A stretch of DNA of 6,942 nucleotides from Pontiella desulfatans (GCA_029287275.1 JARFRL010000257.1:1-6942), one strand, 5' to 3'. Shown: positions 1 to 5,682, counted from the first letter of the stretch. A program made the numbers and translations. Notes: a model not told the origin generated them from the letters alone.

Positions 1-539
1 CGGCCATTCAGCTCGCGTTCGAGGCGATGGACCAGTTCGAGAAGTCGCTGCTGCTCGCGCCGGACGATCTGGAAGCGAAACAAAATTTCGAGCGCGCCGG
101 ACGGCTCCGCCTGAAGTTGGAATACAATCTGGGCCGTTGGCATTACGACCAGGCGGAGGAACTGCTTTCCCGGTTCAAGGCGAAGGACGCGCGGACGAAT
201 TACCAACAGGCGCGGAAGCAATTCAATCACATTCTGGAAAACGTGGACCCGGACCATGGCGAGTCGAAGCAATACGTTCCGAAGATCGAGGAACGGCTCC
301 AGATGCTCGCGTTGGCGGTCGAGGCCGCGGAATTCGATTTGGAGCTCGCGCTCAAACAGATCGAGGACTATCAATACCTGCTCGCCGCGCAGCGACTGAC
401 CACCGAGACCGACGAGCGGAAATACGCGTTCGACATCCAACCCGACCTGAAGAAAAAGTATGAAGAGACCATTCAGAAAAACCAGGAGGTGCTGAAGATC
501 ATTCAGGACCTCTTCCCCGACGCGAACAAGATCCAATGA
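1..539 (+). CDS. Bat-operon TPR/helical protein, C-terminal 178 residues (5' end cut by window)
   Basis: The frame is open from the window edge (first full codon at 3) to a TGA at 537-539, so the true start lies upstream; the ATG at 27 is internal. The first visible residues (AIQLAFEAMDQFEKSLLLAP) followed by DDLEAKQNFERAG form a typical TPR helix pair of the kind seen in BatB/BatC proteins. The remaining ~145 residues are predicted almost entirely helical and highly charged, with no membrane segment or signal visible in this part. The stop overlaps the ATG of the next gene (ATGA), which implies translational coupling. The position just before a Q/D-rich protein, BatD and BatE suggests a TPR scaffold component of the Bat complex, equivalent to BatC or the TPR end of BatB. 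The TPR and operon context are clear; the exact Bat letter is inference. Confidence 0.8.
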   Translation, partial: AIQLAFEAMDQFEKSLLLAPDDLEAKQNFERAGRLRLKLEYNLGRWHYDQAEELLSRFKAKDARTNYQQARKQFNHILENVDPDHGESKQYVPKIEERLQMLALAVEAAEFDLELALKQIEDYQYLLAAQRLTTETDERKYAFDIQPDLKKKYEETIQKNQEVLKIIQDLFPDANKIQ

Positions 540-1087
540 AAAAGCTGATTTCCATTCTAACGCTCGCTTTCGCGGCCGCGGCCCTCGCTCAGGAACCGCC
601 GGTCGAGATCGACGTGGACTCGACCTACTTCCACCCCGCCGCGAGCAGGTACGTTCACGGCGACTCCGGCGGCGCCAGCAATCTCGTCGCCCGCGGGCTC
701 TCGCTCTTTCCGGAAGACGGAAAACTTTTGCGCCTGAAAGACCTGCTCGATCAGCAGCAGGAACAGGAACAAAACCAAGACGATCAACAGCAGGACCAGA
801 ATCAGGAGCAGAATCAAGACGACCAACAGCAAGACCAACAGGATCAGGAGCGGGATCAGAATCAAGATCAACCAAACCAGGATCAAGATCAACCAAACCA
901 GGATCAGGATCAAAACCAGGAGCAACCACAGGATCCGGAGGAGCGCCCCGAGCCGCCGCGCGCGGAGGAGATGAGTCAGGACGAAGCCGAAAGCCTGCTT
1001 GACGCCATGAAGCAGGAAGAGGAAAACAAACGGCTCCAGTTGCACCCCGTCCTGGGGGCGCCCGTGAAAGTGGACAAGGATTGGTAG
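536..1087 (+). CDS. Secreted Gln/Asp/Asn-rich protein of the Bat operon (BatC-tail-like)
   Basis: This 183-aa protein begins with a good Sec signal peptide (MKKLISILTLAFAAAALAQ, cleavage likely after ALA at ~18). Residues ~30-70 look like a single degenerate TPR hairpin (A-rich helix, GLSLFPEDGKLLRLKDLL). Residues ~72-132 are a low-complexity tract of Q, D, N and E. The C terminus (MSQDEAESLLDAMKQEEE ... VDKDW) matches the conserved ending of BatC-type proteins, where a short helix of the form EAexLLdaL and a final KDW follow a Q/D-rich linker. The start at 536 is fixed by the ATGA overlap with the upstream stop and by the signal peptide. In many Bat operons the TPR array, Q-rich linker and KDW tail are in one protein; here the tail sits in its own small exported protein. 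A periplasmic or envelope-associated scaffold role is inferred. No enzyme motif is present. Confidence 0.8.
   Translation: MKKLISILTLAFAAAALAQEPPVEIDVDSTYFHPAASRYVHGDSGGASNLVARGLSLFPEDGKLLRLKDLLDQQQEQEQNQDDQQQDQNQEQNQDDQQQDQQDQERDQNQDQPNQDQDQPNQDQDQNQEQPQDPEERPEPPRAEEMSQDEAESLLDAMKQEEENKRLQLHPVLGAPVKVDKDW
749..931 (+). repeat. Q/D/N/E low-complexity coding tract
   Basis: Codons for Gln, Asp, Asn and Glu dominate about 60 consecutive residues (roughly 72-132 of the 536-1087 protein), built from CAA/CAG, GAT/GAC, AAT/AAC words. The tract is locally poorer in GC than the flanking coding DNA. The antisense frame reads as a run of Leu/Ile/Val, which gives an artificial hydrophobic open frame on the minus strand. 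Tracts like this often vary in length between strains through slippage. Confidence 0.85.
861..920 (+). repeat. 21-bp tandem repeat, two exact copies plus a degenerate third
   Basis: Positions 861-881 and 882-902 are identical 21-mers that start with ATCAAGATCA and end with CCAAACCAGG; each encodes a seven-residue unit of the form NQDQDQP. Positions 903-920 form a shorter, diverged third copy. The unit length is a multiple of three, so gain or loss of copies keeps the reading frame of the host gene (536-1087). Confidence 0.85.
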
Positions 1088-1098
1088 AAACGTGACCC

Positions 1099-2862
1099 AT
1101 GATGCGTGATTTCCGAAACATATTCATTTCGCTATTCCTCCTGCTCGCCGCGGCGGGCGCGGGGGCCGCGGAGGTTCGGATGACCATCGAGCCGCGACTG
1201 ATCAGCTTGATGGATCGCGCGGTGCTGAAGATCGAGTTCGTCGACGTGGACGGCGAGGCCGCGGACATTCCGGAAGTGGATGGATTGTCCGTTCAGTACC
1301 AAGGCAAAAGCTCCCAGGTGAGCATGGTCAATTTCAAAACCACGCGGACCACCACGCACACCTACGTCGTGACGCCCGCCAAGGTGGGCGACTTCACGAT
1401 CGGCCCCGTGACCGCGAAATTCAAAGGCGGCGAAAAGGAACTGAACGCGCGGTTGCGCGTCATCACGCCCAAAGACGACCAACAGGCTAAGGAAATCTCG
1501 GAGTTGATGTACTCCAAAATCACGACCGACCGCGCCGCGCCGTACGTGCACGAACCCTTCGAGCTGACGCTGGAGGTCTTCATTCGCGACGGCGTCCAGA
1601 TCGACGGAAGCTTCGCGATTCTCGGCGGTATGCCGGAAAGCGGCATGGACGGCGAGCTGAAATGGCGCCACGTGGATCGACGGCGGCGAGAGATAAACGG
1701 CGCGATCTTCAACACGCACACGCTGGTGGCCTCCGCCAAAACGCTGACGGCGGGGTCGTTCGCGTTCCAGCCTCAAGTTCAAATGAGCGTGGTCGTGCCG
1801 CGCCAGCAGCGGCGCCCGTATGGATTCGACGATCCCTTTTTCGGCGATCTGTTCGGCCGCCAGGAAACGCGCCCCTACGTGCTCGAATGCAACCAGCTCA
1901 TCGTCGAGGCGCGGCCGGTGCCGATGGCGGGTCGGCCGGACGCCTTCACCGGCGGCGTGGGCGTTTTTGATTTCGACGTGGAAATCGGGCCCACCGAGGT
2001 CAAGGCCGGTGAGCCCATCACGGTGCGCATGCGCGTCGCGGGCGACGGCAACCTCTCGAAAATCACGCCGCCGATGATCGACGCCAGCCATGCGTTCAAA
2101 CTCTACGACGCGCGCGTCGTGCCAACGGAAGAACCCAACGCGGTTCAGTTCGAACAGGTGATCATTCCGAAGTCCGGCTCCGTTTCCAACATTCCAGAAA
2201 TCGCGTTCGCCTACTTCAACACCAAAACCTCCGACTTCCGCGTCATCAAGCAAGGCCCCTTCCCCGTCACGGTCGAAGACGCGCCGCGACAGACGGCGCA
2301 GGTGATCGCGACGGTGCCAAGCACGATCCAGCAAGAGACCCAGGTGCTCGGCCGCGACATCGTCTACCTCAAATCCGCGCCGAAAACCTGGACGAAGGAG
2401 AGCGACGCGCCACCGCTGAAAACCACGTGGTTCCGGATCCTGCTCGCGCTGCCCGGCTTGCTGCTCGTGATCGTCGCGGCGGCCACGGCCCGCCGCGACC
2501 TGCTCGCCAAGAACGTGGCGCTGGCCCGCCGCCAACAGGCGCCCAAGGCGACGCGTAAAACCGTCCGGCGCGCCGAACGGGCCCTGCGCGCGGGCGACGC
2601 CGCCGCGTTCAACGAGGCGCTGTGGGACGCGCTCGCGGCGTACTTCGGTCATCGCCTCAACCTCGCGCCCGGCGAGGTCTCCCTTCCGGTCGTGCTCAAC
2701 CGCGTGCCCTCCGAACACGACGCGATCCGCGCGCTGTTCGACGCCGTCGAGCAACGCCGCTACGGCGTCCAGTCCGGCGCGGGCGAATCGAAGGCCGACA
2801 TGAAGGCGCTGCTGCGCGAACTGACGGCCACGCTCAAGAAATGCGAAAGGATGAAGCCGTGA
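1099..2862 (+). CDS. batD: BatD family protein (envelope beta-sandwich protein with C-terminal membrane anchor)
   Basis: The 587-aa product has the full BatD layout. A signal peptide covers residues 1-23 (two possible Met starts, 1099 and 1102). A long beta-rich extracytoplasmic region runs to ~440. One membrane helix lies at ~446-464 (ILLALPGLLLVIVAAATA), followed by a basic, helical cytoplasmic tail of ~120 residues. Family hallmarks are visible: the aromatic/acidic patch FDDPFFGDLFG at ~243-253, the P-DAFTGGVG turn at ~280-287, the GEPITVRMRVAGDGNL stretch ending at ~319, and repeated Ig-like strands of the form 'KAGE.ITV'. Length is normal for BatD. It starts 11 nt after the upstream stop and its TGA overlaps the batE GTG. 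BatD was linked to aerotolerance in Bacteroides; the biochemical role is not established, and an envelope complex with VWA and TPR partners is the usual interpretation. Confidence 0.93.
   Translation: MMRDFRNIFISLFLLLAAAGAGAAEVRMTIEPRLISLMDRAVLKIEFVDVDGEAADIPEVDGLSVQYQGKSSQVSMVNFKTTRTTTHTYVVTPAKVGDFTIGPVTAKFKGGEKELNARLRVITPKDDQQAKEISELMYSKITTDRAAPYVHEPFELTLEVFIRDGVQIDGSFAILGGMPESGMDGELKWRHVDRRRREINGAIFNTHTLVASAKTLTAGSFAFQPQVQMSVVVPRQQRRPYGFDDPFFGDLFGRQETRPYVLECNQLIVEARPVPMAGRPDAFTGGVGVFDFDVEIGPTEVKAGEPITVRMRVAGDGNLSKITPPMIDASHAFKLYDARVVPTEEPNAVQFEQVIIPKSGSVSNIPEIAFAYFNTKTSDFRVIKQGPFPVTVEDAPRQTAQVIATVPSTIQQETQVLGRDIVYLKSAPKTWTKESDAPPLKTTWFRILLALPGLLLVIVAAATARRDLLAKNVALARRQQAPKATRKTVRRAERALRAGDAAAFNEALWDALAAYFGHRLNLAPGEVSLPVVLNRVPSEHDAIRALFDAVEQRRYGVQSGAGESKADMKALLRELTATLKKCERMKP
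2845..2851 (+). promoter_or_regulatory. Ribosome binding site deciding the batE GTG start
   Basis: GAAAGGA lies 7 nt upstream of the GTG at 2859, inside the last codons of batD. It favours GTG 2859 over the in-frame ATG at 2841, which would put a charged RKDEAV stretch ahead of the signal peptide. Confidence 0.6.
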
Positions 2863-3590
2863 AAATCCGCCTGATCATCTTGGCCGCCGCGCTGACGCTC
2901 GGCGCTTCCGCCCGCGCTCAAGACGCGACCTTCGCGAACGCCCAAAACGCGTACGACGACGGACGCTACGCGGAAGCCGTGATGCTCTACGACGGCCTGC
3001 TCGCCGACGGCGTCTCCAACGCGGAGGTTCATTACAACCTCGCGAACGCCTGCTTCAAGGACAGCGATCTGCCCAAAGCCGTTTGGCACTACCGCAAGGC
3101 GTGGTATCTCGAGCCGCGCGATCCCGACATCCGCGCCAACCTACGCTTCGCGCTCAACGCCGCCGGCGCCGTCGAGCCCGCGCCGGGCTTCGTCGAACGG
3201 GTCTTCTCCGCGCTGTCGAACGCCGAATGGATCTACGTCGCCGTCGCGGGCTACGCGACGCTCGCGTTGCTGCTGACCCTCGCGGCGCCGCTCAAAACGG
3301 CCCGCCGCTTCCTGCTGAAACTTTGCCTGATTCCGGTCGCGGCGCTCGCGTTTTCGGGCGCGGGCTGGTGGCATTGGCGCCAACTGAAGTTGAACCCGGA
3401 GTGGGTGGTCACGCGTACGGAGGCCACCGCGCTGTTCGGGCCGGTGGAAGGAAGCACCGCGCATTACAAACCGCCGCTCGGCGCGCTGACCCGACAGATA
3501 AACACCGATCCGAAGGGCTGGGTGGAACTCGAATACGACGGGAAACAGGGCTGGCTAAAGACCGAGGATATAAAGCGGGTTTCTCCTTGA
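2859..3590 (+). CDS. batE: BatE: TPR protein with two membrane helices and C-terminal SH3-like domain
   Basis: With the GTG start at 2859 the protein is 243 aa. Residues 1-20 are a signal sequence ending ASARA-Q. Residues ~24-90 hold two TPR units (AQNAYDDGRYAEAVMLYDGL; VHYNLANACFKDSDLPKAVW ... YLEPRDPDIRANL). Two hydrophobic helices follow at ~124-143 and ~152-171. Residues ~181-241 form a bacterial SH3-like module (EWVVTRTEATALFGP ... GWVELEYDGKQGWLKTEDIKRV). This order is the BatE architecture. The start overlaps the batD stop as GTGA, supporting coupling, and an in-frame ATG at 2841 is an alternative that would lengthen the N terminus by six residues. The TPR part and the SH3 part should lie on the same, outer, side of the membrane if both helices span it. 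It is the last gene of the Bat operon here, with a 34-nt gap to the next gene. Confidence 0.92.
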   Translation: MKIRLIILAAALTLGASARAQDATFANAQNAYDDGRYAEAVMLYDGLLADGVSNAEVHYNLANACFKDSDLPKAVWHYRKAWYLEPRDPDIRANLRFALNAAGAVEPAPGFVERVFSALSNAEWIYVAVAGYATLALLLTLAAPLKTARRFLLKLCLIPVAALAFSGAGWWHWRQLKLNPEWVVTRTEATALFGPVEGSTAHYKPPLGALTRQINTDPKGWVELEYDGKQGWLKTEDIKRVSP

Positions 3591-3624
3591 TTAGACCTAG
3601 TGTTTCCTACTAAATGCGATCTCT

Positions 3625-3843
3625 ATGAAAAGTAAAAGCCCCTTTCAACCGAACGCCCTGCTTTGGTGGGTCGCCATTATTTCGCTGGCCGTGTCCATCG
3701 CGCTGTTTTTCGCGCTGCGGAATCAGGCCGAGATCGACGTCAACATGCGGCAACAGCGCATGGTCTTCCCGCTGATCGGGATCATCATCGCGGGCGTGTG
3801 CCTGATCGCCGGCACCGCGGGTCGCTGGTTCAACTCGAAATAA
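3625..3843 (+). CDS. Small two-helix membrane protein, unknown function
   Basis: The product is 72 aa. Two hydrophobic segments are clear: ~12-31 (LLWWVAIISLAVSIALFFAL) and ~47-66 (VFPLIGIIIAGVCLIAGTAG), joined by a short polar loop (RNQAEIDVNMRQQR). Basic residues occur at both ends, so a hairpin with both termini in the cytoplasm is likely, although the loop also has three Arg. I do not recognise the family. There is no clear Shine-Dalgarno before ATG 3625, and the 34-nt gap after batE lets it be either the tail of the Bat transcript or the first gene of a separate unit. It is followed 18 nt later by another small gene. Confidence 0.75.
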   Translation: MKSKSPFQPNALLWWVAIISLAVSIALFFALRNQAEIDVNMRQQRMVFPLIGIIIAGVCLIAGTAGRWFNSK

Positions 3844-3850
3844 TCCCCTC

Positions 3851-3856
3851 GAGGAG
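3851..3856 (+). promoter_or_regulatory. Ribosome binding site supporting a TTG start
   Basis: GAGGAG lies 5 nt upstream of TTG 3862. This strong Shine-Dalgarno, with no in-frame ATG nearby, is the reason for accepting the TTG as the start of the 85-aa gene. Confidence 0.7.
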
Positions 3857-3861
3857 ACCTG

Positions 3862-4119
3862 TTGAAAGCCGACATCGAATGGACCGAAAGACTCGAGGAC
3901 CGGGTTAAACGCAAGGTCCGAATCACCTTCCACGGTCCCAACGTCATCAAATGGCAGTTCAAACGCTCCGACGAGGAGCTCTGGGACTACGACACCCCGC
4001 CCACCGCGGAGGACTGGGAAGCCCTCGAGGAAAAGGTCGACTCGCTCTACCACCGCCGCCGCCAACCGTTCAAACATCTCGAGCTCGTTAAAAAGCTCAG
4101 AGAAAAATCCGGGCTGTAA
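3862..4119 (+). CDS. Conserved-looking hypothetical protein, 85 aa, TTG start
   Basis: The protein is soluble, highly charged and rich in aromatics, with no signal peptide or membrane segment. An N-terminal strand-like part (DRVKRKVRITFHGPNVIKWQ, ~13-32) is followed by an acidic, Trp-containing segment (DEELWDYDTPPTAEDWEAL, ~37-55). A basic helical end (YHRRRQPFKHLELVKKLREK) closes it. I do not recognise the family and assign no function. The coding case rests on the strong GAGGAG site before TTG 3862, codon use like its neighbours, and close packing (18 nt after the previous stop, 4 nt before the next start). Co-transcription with the S4-domain gene that follows is probable. It could be a nucleic-acid or ribosome-associated partner of that protein, but that is guesswork from context. 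Confidence 0.7.
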   Translation: MKADIEWTERLEDRVKRKVRITFHGPNVIKWQFKRSDEELWDYDTPPTAEDWEALEEKVDSLYHRRRQPFKHLELVKKLREKSGL

Positions 4120-4123
4120 TCCC

Positions 4124-4342
4124 ATGGAATTCGCGCTCAAAGACGAATACATCGAACTGTGCAAACTGCTCAAAGCCGCGAACCTCGTGATGTCCGGCGG
4201 CGAAGGCAAGGAAGTCGTCGCGCAAGGCCTGGTCTCCGTCGACGGCCAACTCGAATCGCGCAAGCGCGCCAAAATCCGCGCCGGACAAACCGTCGAGTTC
4301 GCGGGCGAAACCATTCAAGTGGTCGTCGGCCCCGCGAAATAA
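4124..4342 (+). CDS. ybcJ: RNA-binding S4-domain protein, YbcJ type
   Basis: The 72-aa protein is essentially one S4 domain. It aligns end to end with what I recall of E. coli YbcJ: IELCKLLKAANLVMSGGEGK, then the turn VSVDGQLESRKRAKIRAGQT, then VEFAGETIQVVV. The VDG-x-x-E-x-RKR-x-KI-x-AGQTV core is the part expected to contact RNA, and the Arg/Lys cluster at ~46-51 is intact. Length is normal for the family (~70 aa). Members are small cytoplasmic RNA-binding proteins related to the S4 domain of ribosomal protein S4 and pseudouridine synthases; the specific RNA target is not established. The ATG lies 4 nt after the upstream stop, so it is co-translated with the 85-aa gene. The B. subtilis YaaA/RlbA branch is the alternative assignment within the same orthologous group. 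Confidence 0.9.
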   Translation: MEFALKDEYIELCKLLKAANLVMSGGEGKEVVAQGLVSVDGQLESRKRAKIRAGQTVEFAGETIQVVVGPAK

Positions 4343-4417
4343 ACAGCGTCGCGCCGTCTCGTCGCGTACCGTCCAAGCGACGGCCCCTTCGCCCACGCGT
4401 TCCTTTCTTTCCGTATC

Positions 4418-4434
4418 GCCGCCATCATGGCGGC
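4418..4434. repeat. Perfect hairpin downstream of the S4 gene
   Basis: GCCGCCAT (4418-4425) and ATGGCGGC (4427-4434) are exact reverse complements; a practical hairpin is a 6-bp GC stem with an ATCAT loop. It lies 75 nt after the S4 gene stop. No U-run follows, so it is not a standard intrinsic terminator, but it could block 3' exonucleases or end the transcript with Rho. Confidence 0.5.
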
Positions 4435-4584
4435 CCCGCGGCGTGGACGCCTGACCAAGCACCACAGGGCTTGCCTATTGACCGCGAAGGAACGCGAGAA
4501 AGGCGGTCGGTCGGAATAATGCAATGACGGGGCCATTCCATCCCGACGGGAATCATCACGCTCACTCCCTTCGGTCGTTTAAGA

Positions 4585-4622
4585 CGCGAAGCCTCGGAGA
4601 AAAGAACTTAGCGCGCTTCGCG
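4585..4622. repeat. Inverted repeat CGCGAAGC / GCTTCGCG with 22-nt loop
   Basis: The 8-bp arms at 4585-4592 and 4615-4622 are exact reverse complements. The arms and the nearby words at 4480-4495 (GACCGCGAAGG) share the CGCGAAG motif that I associate with dispersed intergenic repeats in GC-rich environmental bacteria. The repeat-family link is inference. Confidence 0.45.
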
Positions 4623-4690
4623 ATTGCGCGTGAGTACAATTTCCCTGCTTCTCCAGATTGTCACGATTCAGTTGCCGGATCCAAAAGGTA

Positions 4691-4750
4691 GGGCCGCTTC
4701 GACGAAGCGCCCGCGGCGGGTTCGCTTGTAGCCGGGGTCCCCGACCCCGG
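4691..4750. repeat. REP-like doublet of two short perfect hairpins
   Basis: Hairpin one pairs CGCTTC (4695-4700) with GAAGCG (4704-4709) around a GAC loop; GGG/CCC can extend it with one bulged base. Hairpin two pairs CCGGGGTC (4732-4739) with GACCCCGG (4743-4750) around CCC. The two are 22 nt apart, joined by a G/C-rich linker and a TTGTAG word. Paired GC-rich hairpins in a spacer are the hallmark of REP/BIME-type elements mobilised by RAYT transposases. A single copy in this window cannot prove repetition. Confidence 0.55.
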
Positions 4751-4972
4751 AAAACAGCGCGGGACTTGATTAATAAGTTCATGGTTTTAGTCAGGTATAA
4801 ATTGCTTCTTGTTTTTCGCGATAAAGTTCTTAACAATGCGAGTCATACGTCTTGTTTATTTTTAGATAAGCTCGTTAAAGTGAAACGCGCGTTTCCCATG
4901 TTTACCTTTTTAAGGCGGGCATATTGGCCATGCGCAGCATGATAATTTTTGGAACAAAAATAATGACCGAAG

Positions 4973-4996
4973 GGAATGGTTCACACAATCCATTCC
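4973..4996. repeat. Inverted repeat in the leader of the orphan membrane gene
   Basis: GGAATGG (4973-4979) and CCATTCC (4990-4996) are exact reverse complements with a 10-nt loop. It sits 59 nt upstream of ATG 5056 and 8 nt before a second palindrome. It may be an operator or a leader-RNA hairpin. Confidence 0.45.
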
Positions 4997-5004
4997 ATAA
5001 GGGG

Positions 5005-5030
5005 CATATACGGAAACCTTTCCACATATG
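5005..5030. promoter_or_regulatory. 26-bp imperfect palindrome, candidate operator or leader hairpin
   Basis: The arms CATATACGGAAA (5005-5016) and TTTCCACATATG (5019-5030) are reverse complements at 10 of 12 positions around a central CC. The size and symmetry suit a dimeric DNA-binding protein, and the site ends 25 nt upstream of ATG 5056. No regulator gene lies beside it. As RNA it could also fold, leaving the ribosome site at 5045 just outside the stem. Confidence 0.4.
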
Positions 5031-5044
5031 ACACTGGTAGCAAT

Positions 5045-5048
5045 AGGA
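5045..5048 (+). promoter_or_regulatory. Ribosome binding site for the orphan membrane protein gene
   Basis: AGGA at 5045-5048 is followed by an A-rich spacer and ATG 5056, a proper distance. This fixes the start of the 151-aa gene and contrasts with the weak or absent sites before several of the GC-rich neighbours. Confidence 0.6.
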
Positions 5049-5055
5049 AAAAAAG

Positions 5056-5511
5056 ATGATCAAATATCAAAAGTCTATTGAGTTCAACGGAGATTTAGAT
5101 TCAGCCATGACATTGGCGAAATACATCTTTGCCACCAATGGGTTCCAGATTAATCAAAATGGTCAATCCGAGCTGGCTGTTGCAGGCACCGGCATGACCA
5201 GCACTAAACAAGATCCAATAAAAGGCCTTACTAAAGGAAAACTAATTGTTAGTGAAGATAATCTGGAATTCACCGGTGAGCTTGGAGGAGTTCAATTTAT
5301 GAAAAAGTTCCTCTACTTTTTTCCTCCAGCCCTAGGGTTGGGCTTGACCGCTTTTTTCGTATTCACGAAACACGACATCAATGCTGGCTTAACCCCATTC
5401 CTATGCTTTGCCCCATGGATCGTGATCTCCCCCGTTATGGCCAAATTCATACAAAAAAAAACAGAAGGCGCAATTGCAACTGCGTTGAGAAATATATCAA
5501 GAGCAAAATAA
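5056..5511 (+). CDS. Orphan membrane protein, 151 aa, unknown function
   Basis: The N-terminal ~80 residues are a soluble alpha/beta region. It opens with a strand (YQKSIEFNGDLDSAMTLAKY) and includes a Gly/Thr-rich stretch (LAVAGTGMTSTKQDPIKGLT) and a strand (NLEFTGELGGVQFMKKF). Two hydrophobic segments follow at about 86-103 (LYFFPPALGLGLTAFFVF) and 112-130 (LTPFLCFAPWIVISPVMAKF), then a basic helical end. No signal peptide is present, so the N-terminal part is probably cytoplasmic. I do not recognise a named family. Codons are much richer in A/T than in the flanking genes, and the gene stands alone between two long spacers with its own Shine-Dalgarno and upstream palindromes. This suggests a separately regulated and perhaps horizontally acquired gene. 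No partner gene gives a clue to its role. Confidence 0.75.
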   Translation: MIKYQKSIEFNGDLDSAMTLAKYIFATNGFQINQNGQSELAVAGTGMTSTKQDPIKGLTKGKLIVSEDNLEFTGELGGVQFMKKFLYFFPPALGLGLTAFFVFTKHDINAGLTPFLCFAPWIVISPVMAKFIQKKTEGAIATALRNISRAK

Positions 5512-5600
5512 TTTGCTAACCACCATTAACCCCGAACATGGGCAAGCGCAGAAAGGGTTGAATCCGTGACGACAAAAAAAACATCATTTCATAGAAGGAC

Positions 5601-5629
5601 TGAAGTAACCCCCGTTTAATGGACACCCG
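5601..5629. mobile_element. Possible terminal remnant of an IS3-type insertion sequence
   Basis: The stretch starting TGAAGTAACCCCCGTTTAAT and continuing GGACACCCG resembles the terminal inverted repeats of IS3/IS150-type elements, which begin TG, run through a C-block and contain a TGGACAC-like word. No transposase frame or matching opposite end is visible in the window, so at most this is a solo end. The resemblance is from memory and unverified. Confidence 0.25.
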
Positions 5630-5661
5630 AAAAGGGACTCGATAAGATCCCCGAACCACCC

Positions 5662-5682
5662 TCCGCGCACCTCCTTCGCGGA
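5662..5682. repeat. Hairpin presenting CACCTCCTT in its loop
   Basis: TCCGCG (5662-5667) and CGCGGA (5677-5682) pair exactly, leaving the 9-nt loop CACCTCCTT. The loop equals the anti-Shine-Dalgarno end of 16S rRNA. No T-run follows directly (TTTTTA comes at 5695), so it is not a good intrinsic terminator. Confidence 0.4.

Larger units (their letters stand above)
4343..5055. other. 713-bp intergenic region: GC-rich inverted repeats, then AT-rich leader
   Basis: I find no convincing gene here. Positions 4343-4760 are GC-rich and carry a series of inverted repeats (4418-4434, 4480-4508, 4585-4622, 4695-4709, 4732-4750), typical of dispersed intergenic repeats. From about 4765 the sequence becomes clearly AT-richer and continues so into the gene at 5056. 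An open frame at 4658-4942 runs straight through the REP-like hairpins and resembles no protein, so I leave it out. No tRNA, rRNA or known riboswitch was recognised. Confidence 0.7.

Noticed and set aside
749..931. Tandem repeats as a CRISPR array
   Set aside because: The repeats are directly adjacent, in frame and inside a coding gene, with no spacers.
557..1045. Minus-strand frame with a long run of Leu/Ile/Val that looks like membrane helices
   Set aside because: It is the antisense reading of the CAA/CAG/GAT/AAC repeats of the Q/D/N tract; the hydrophobicity is an artefact.
1132..2754. 540-codon open frame on the minus strand opposite batD
   Set aside because: It is fully antisense to a clear BatD gene; long antisense frames are expected in GC-rich coding DNA, and the Arg/His/Val-rich translation resembles no protein.
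4480..4508. GACCGC/GCGGTC 6-bp inverted repeat with a 17-nt loop as a terminator
   Set aside because: The stem is short, the loop long, and no T-run follows; it is more likely part of the degenerate intergenic repeats.
4658..4942. 94-codon plus-strand frame in the spacer
   Set aside because: It crosses both REP-like hairpins and the composition boundary, lacks a ribosome site, and its translation shows no domain-like pattern.
4941..4946. GATAAT as a -10 element for the gene at 5056
   Set aside because: It matches 5 of 6 consensus bases, but no -35-like hexamer is found at 16-18 bp and AT-rich DNA yields such words often.
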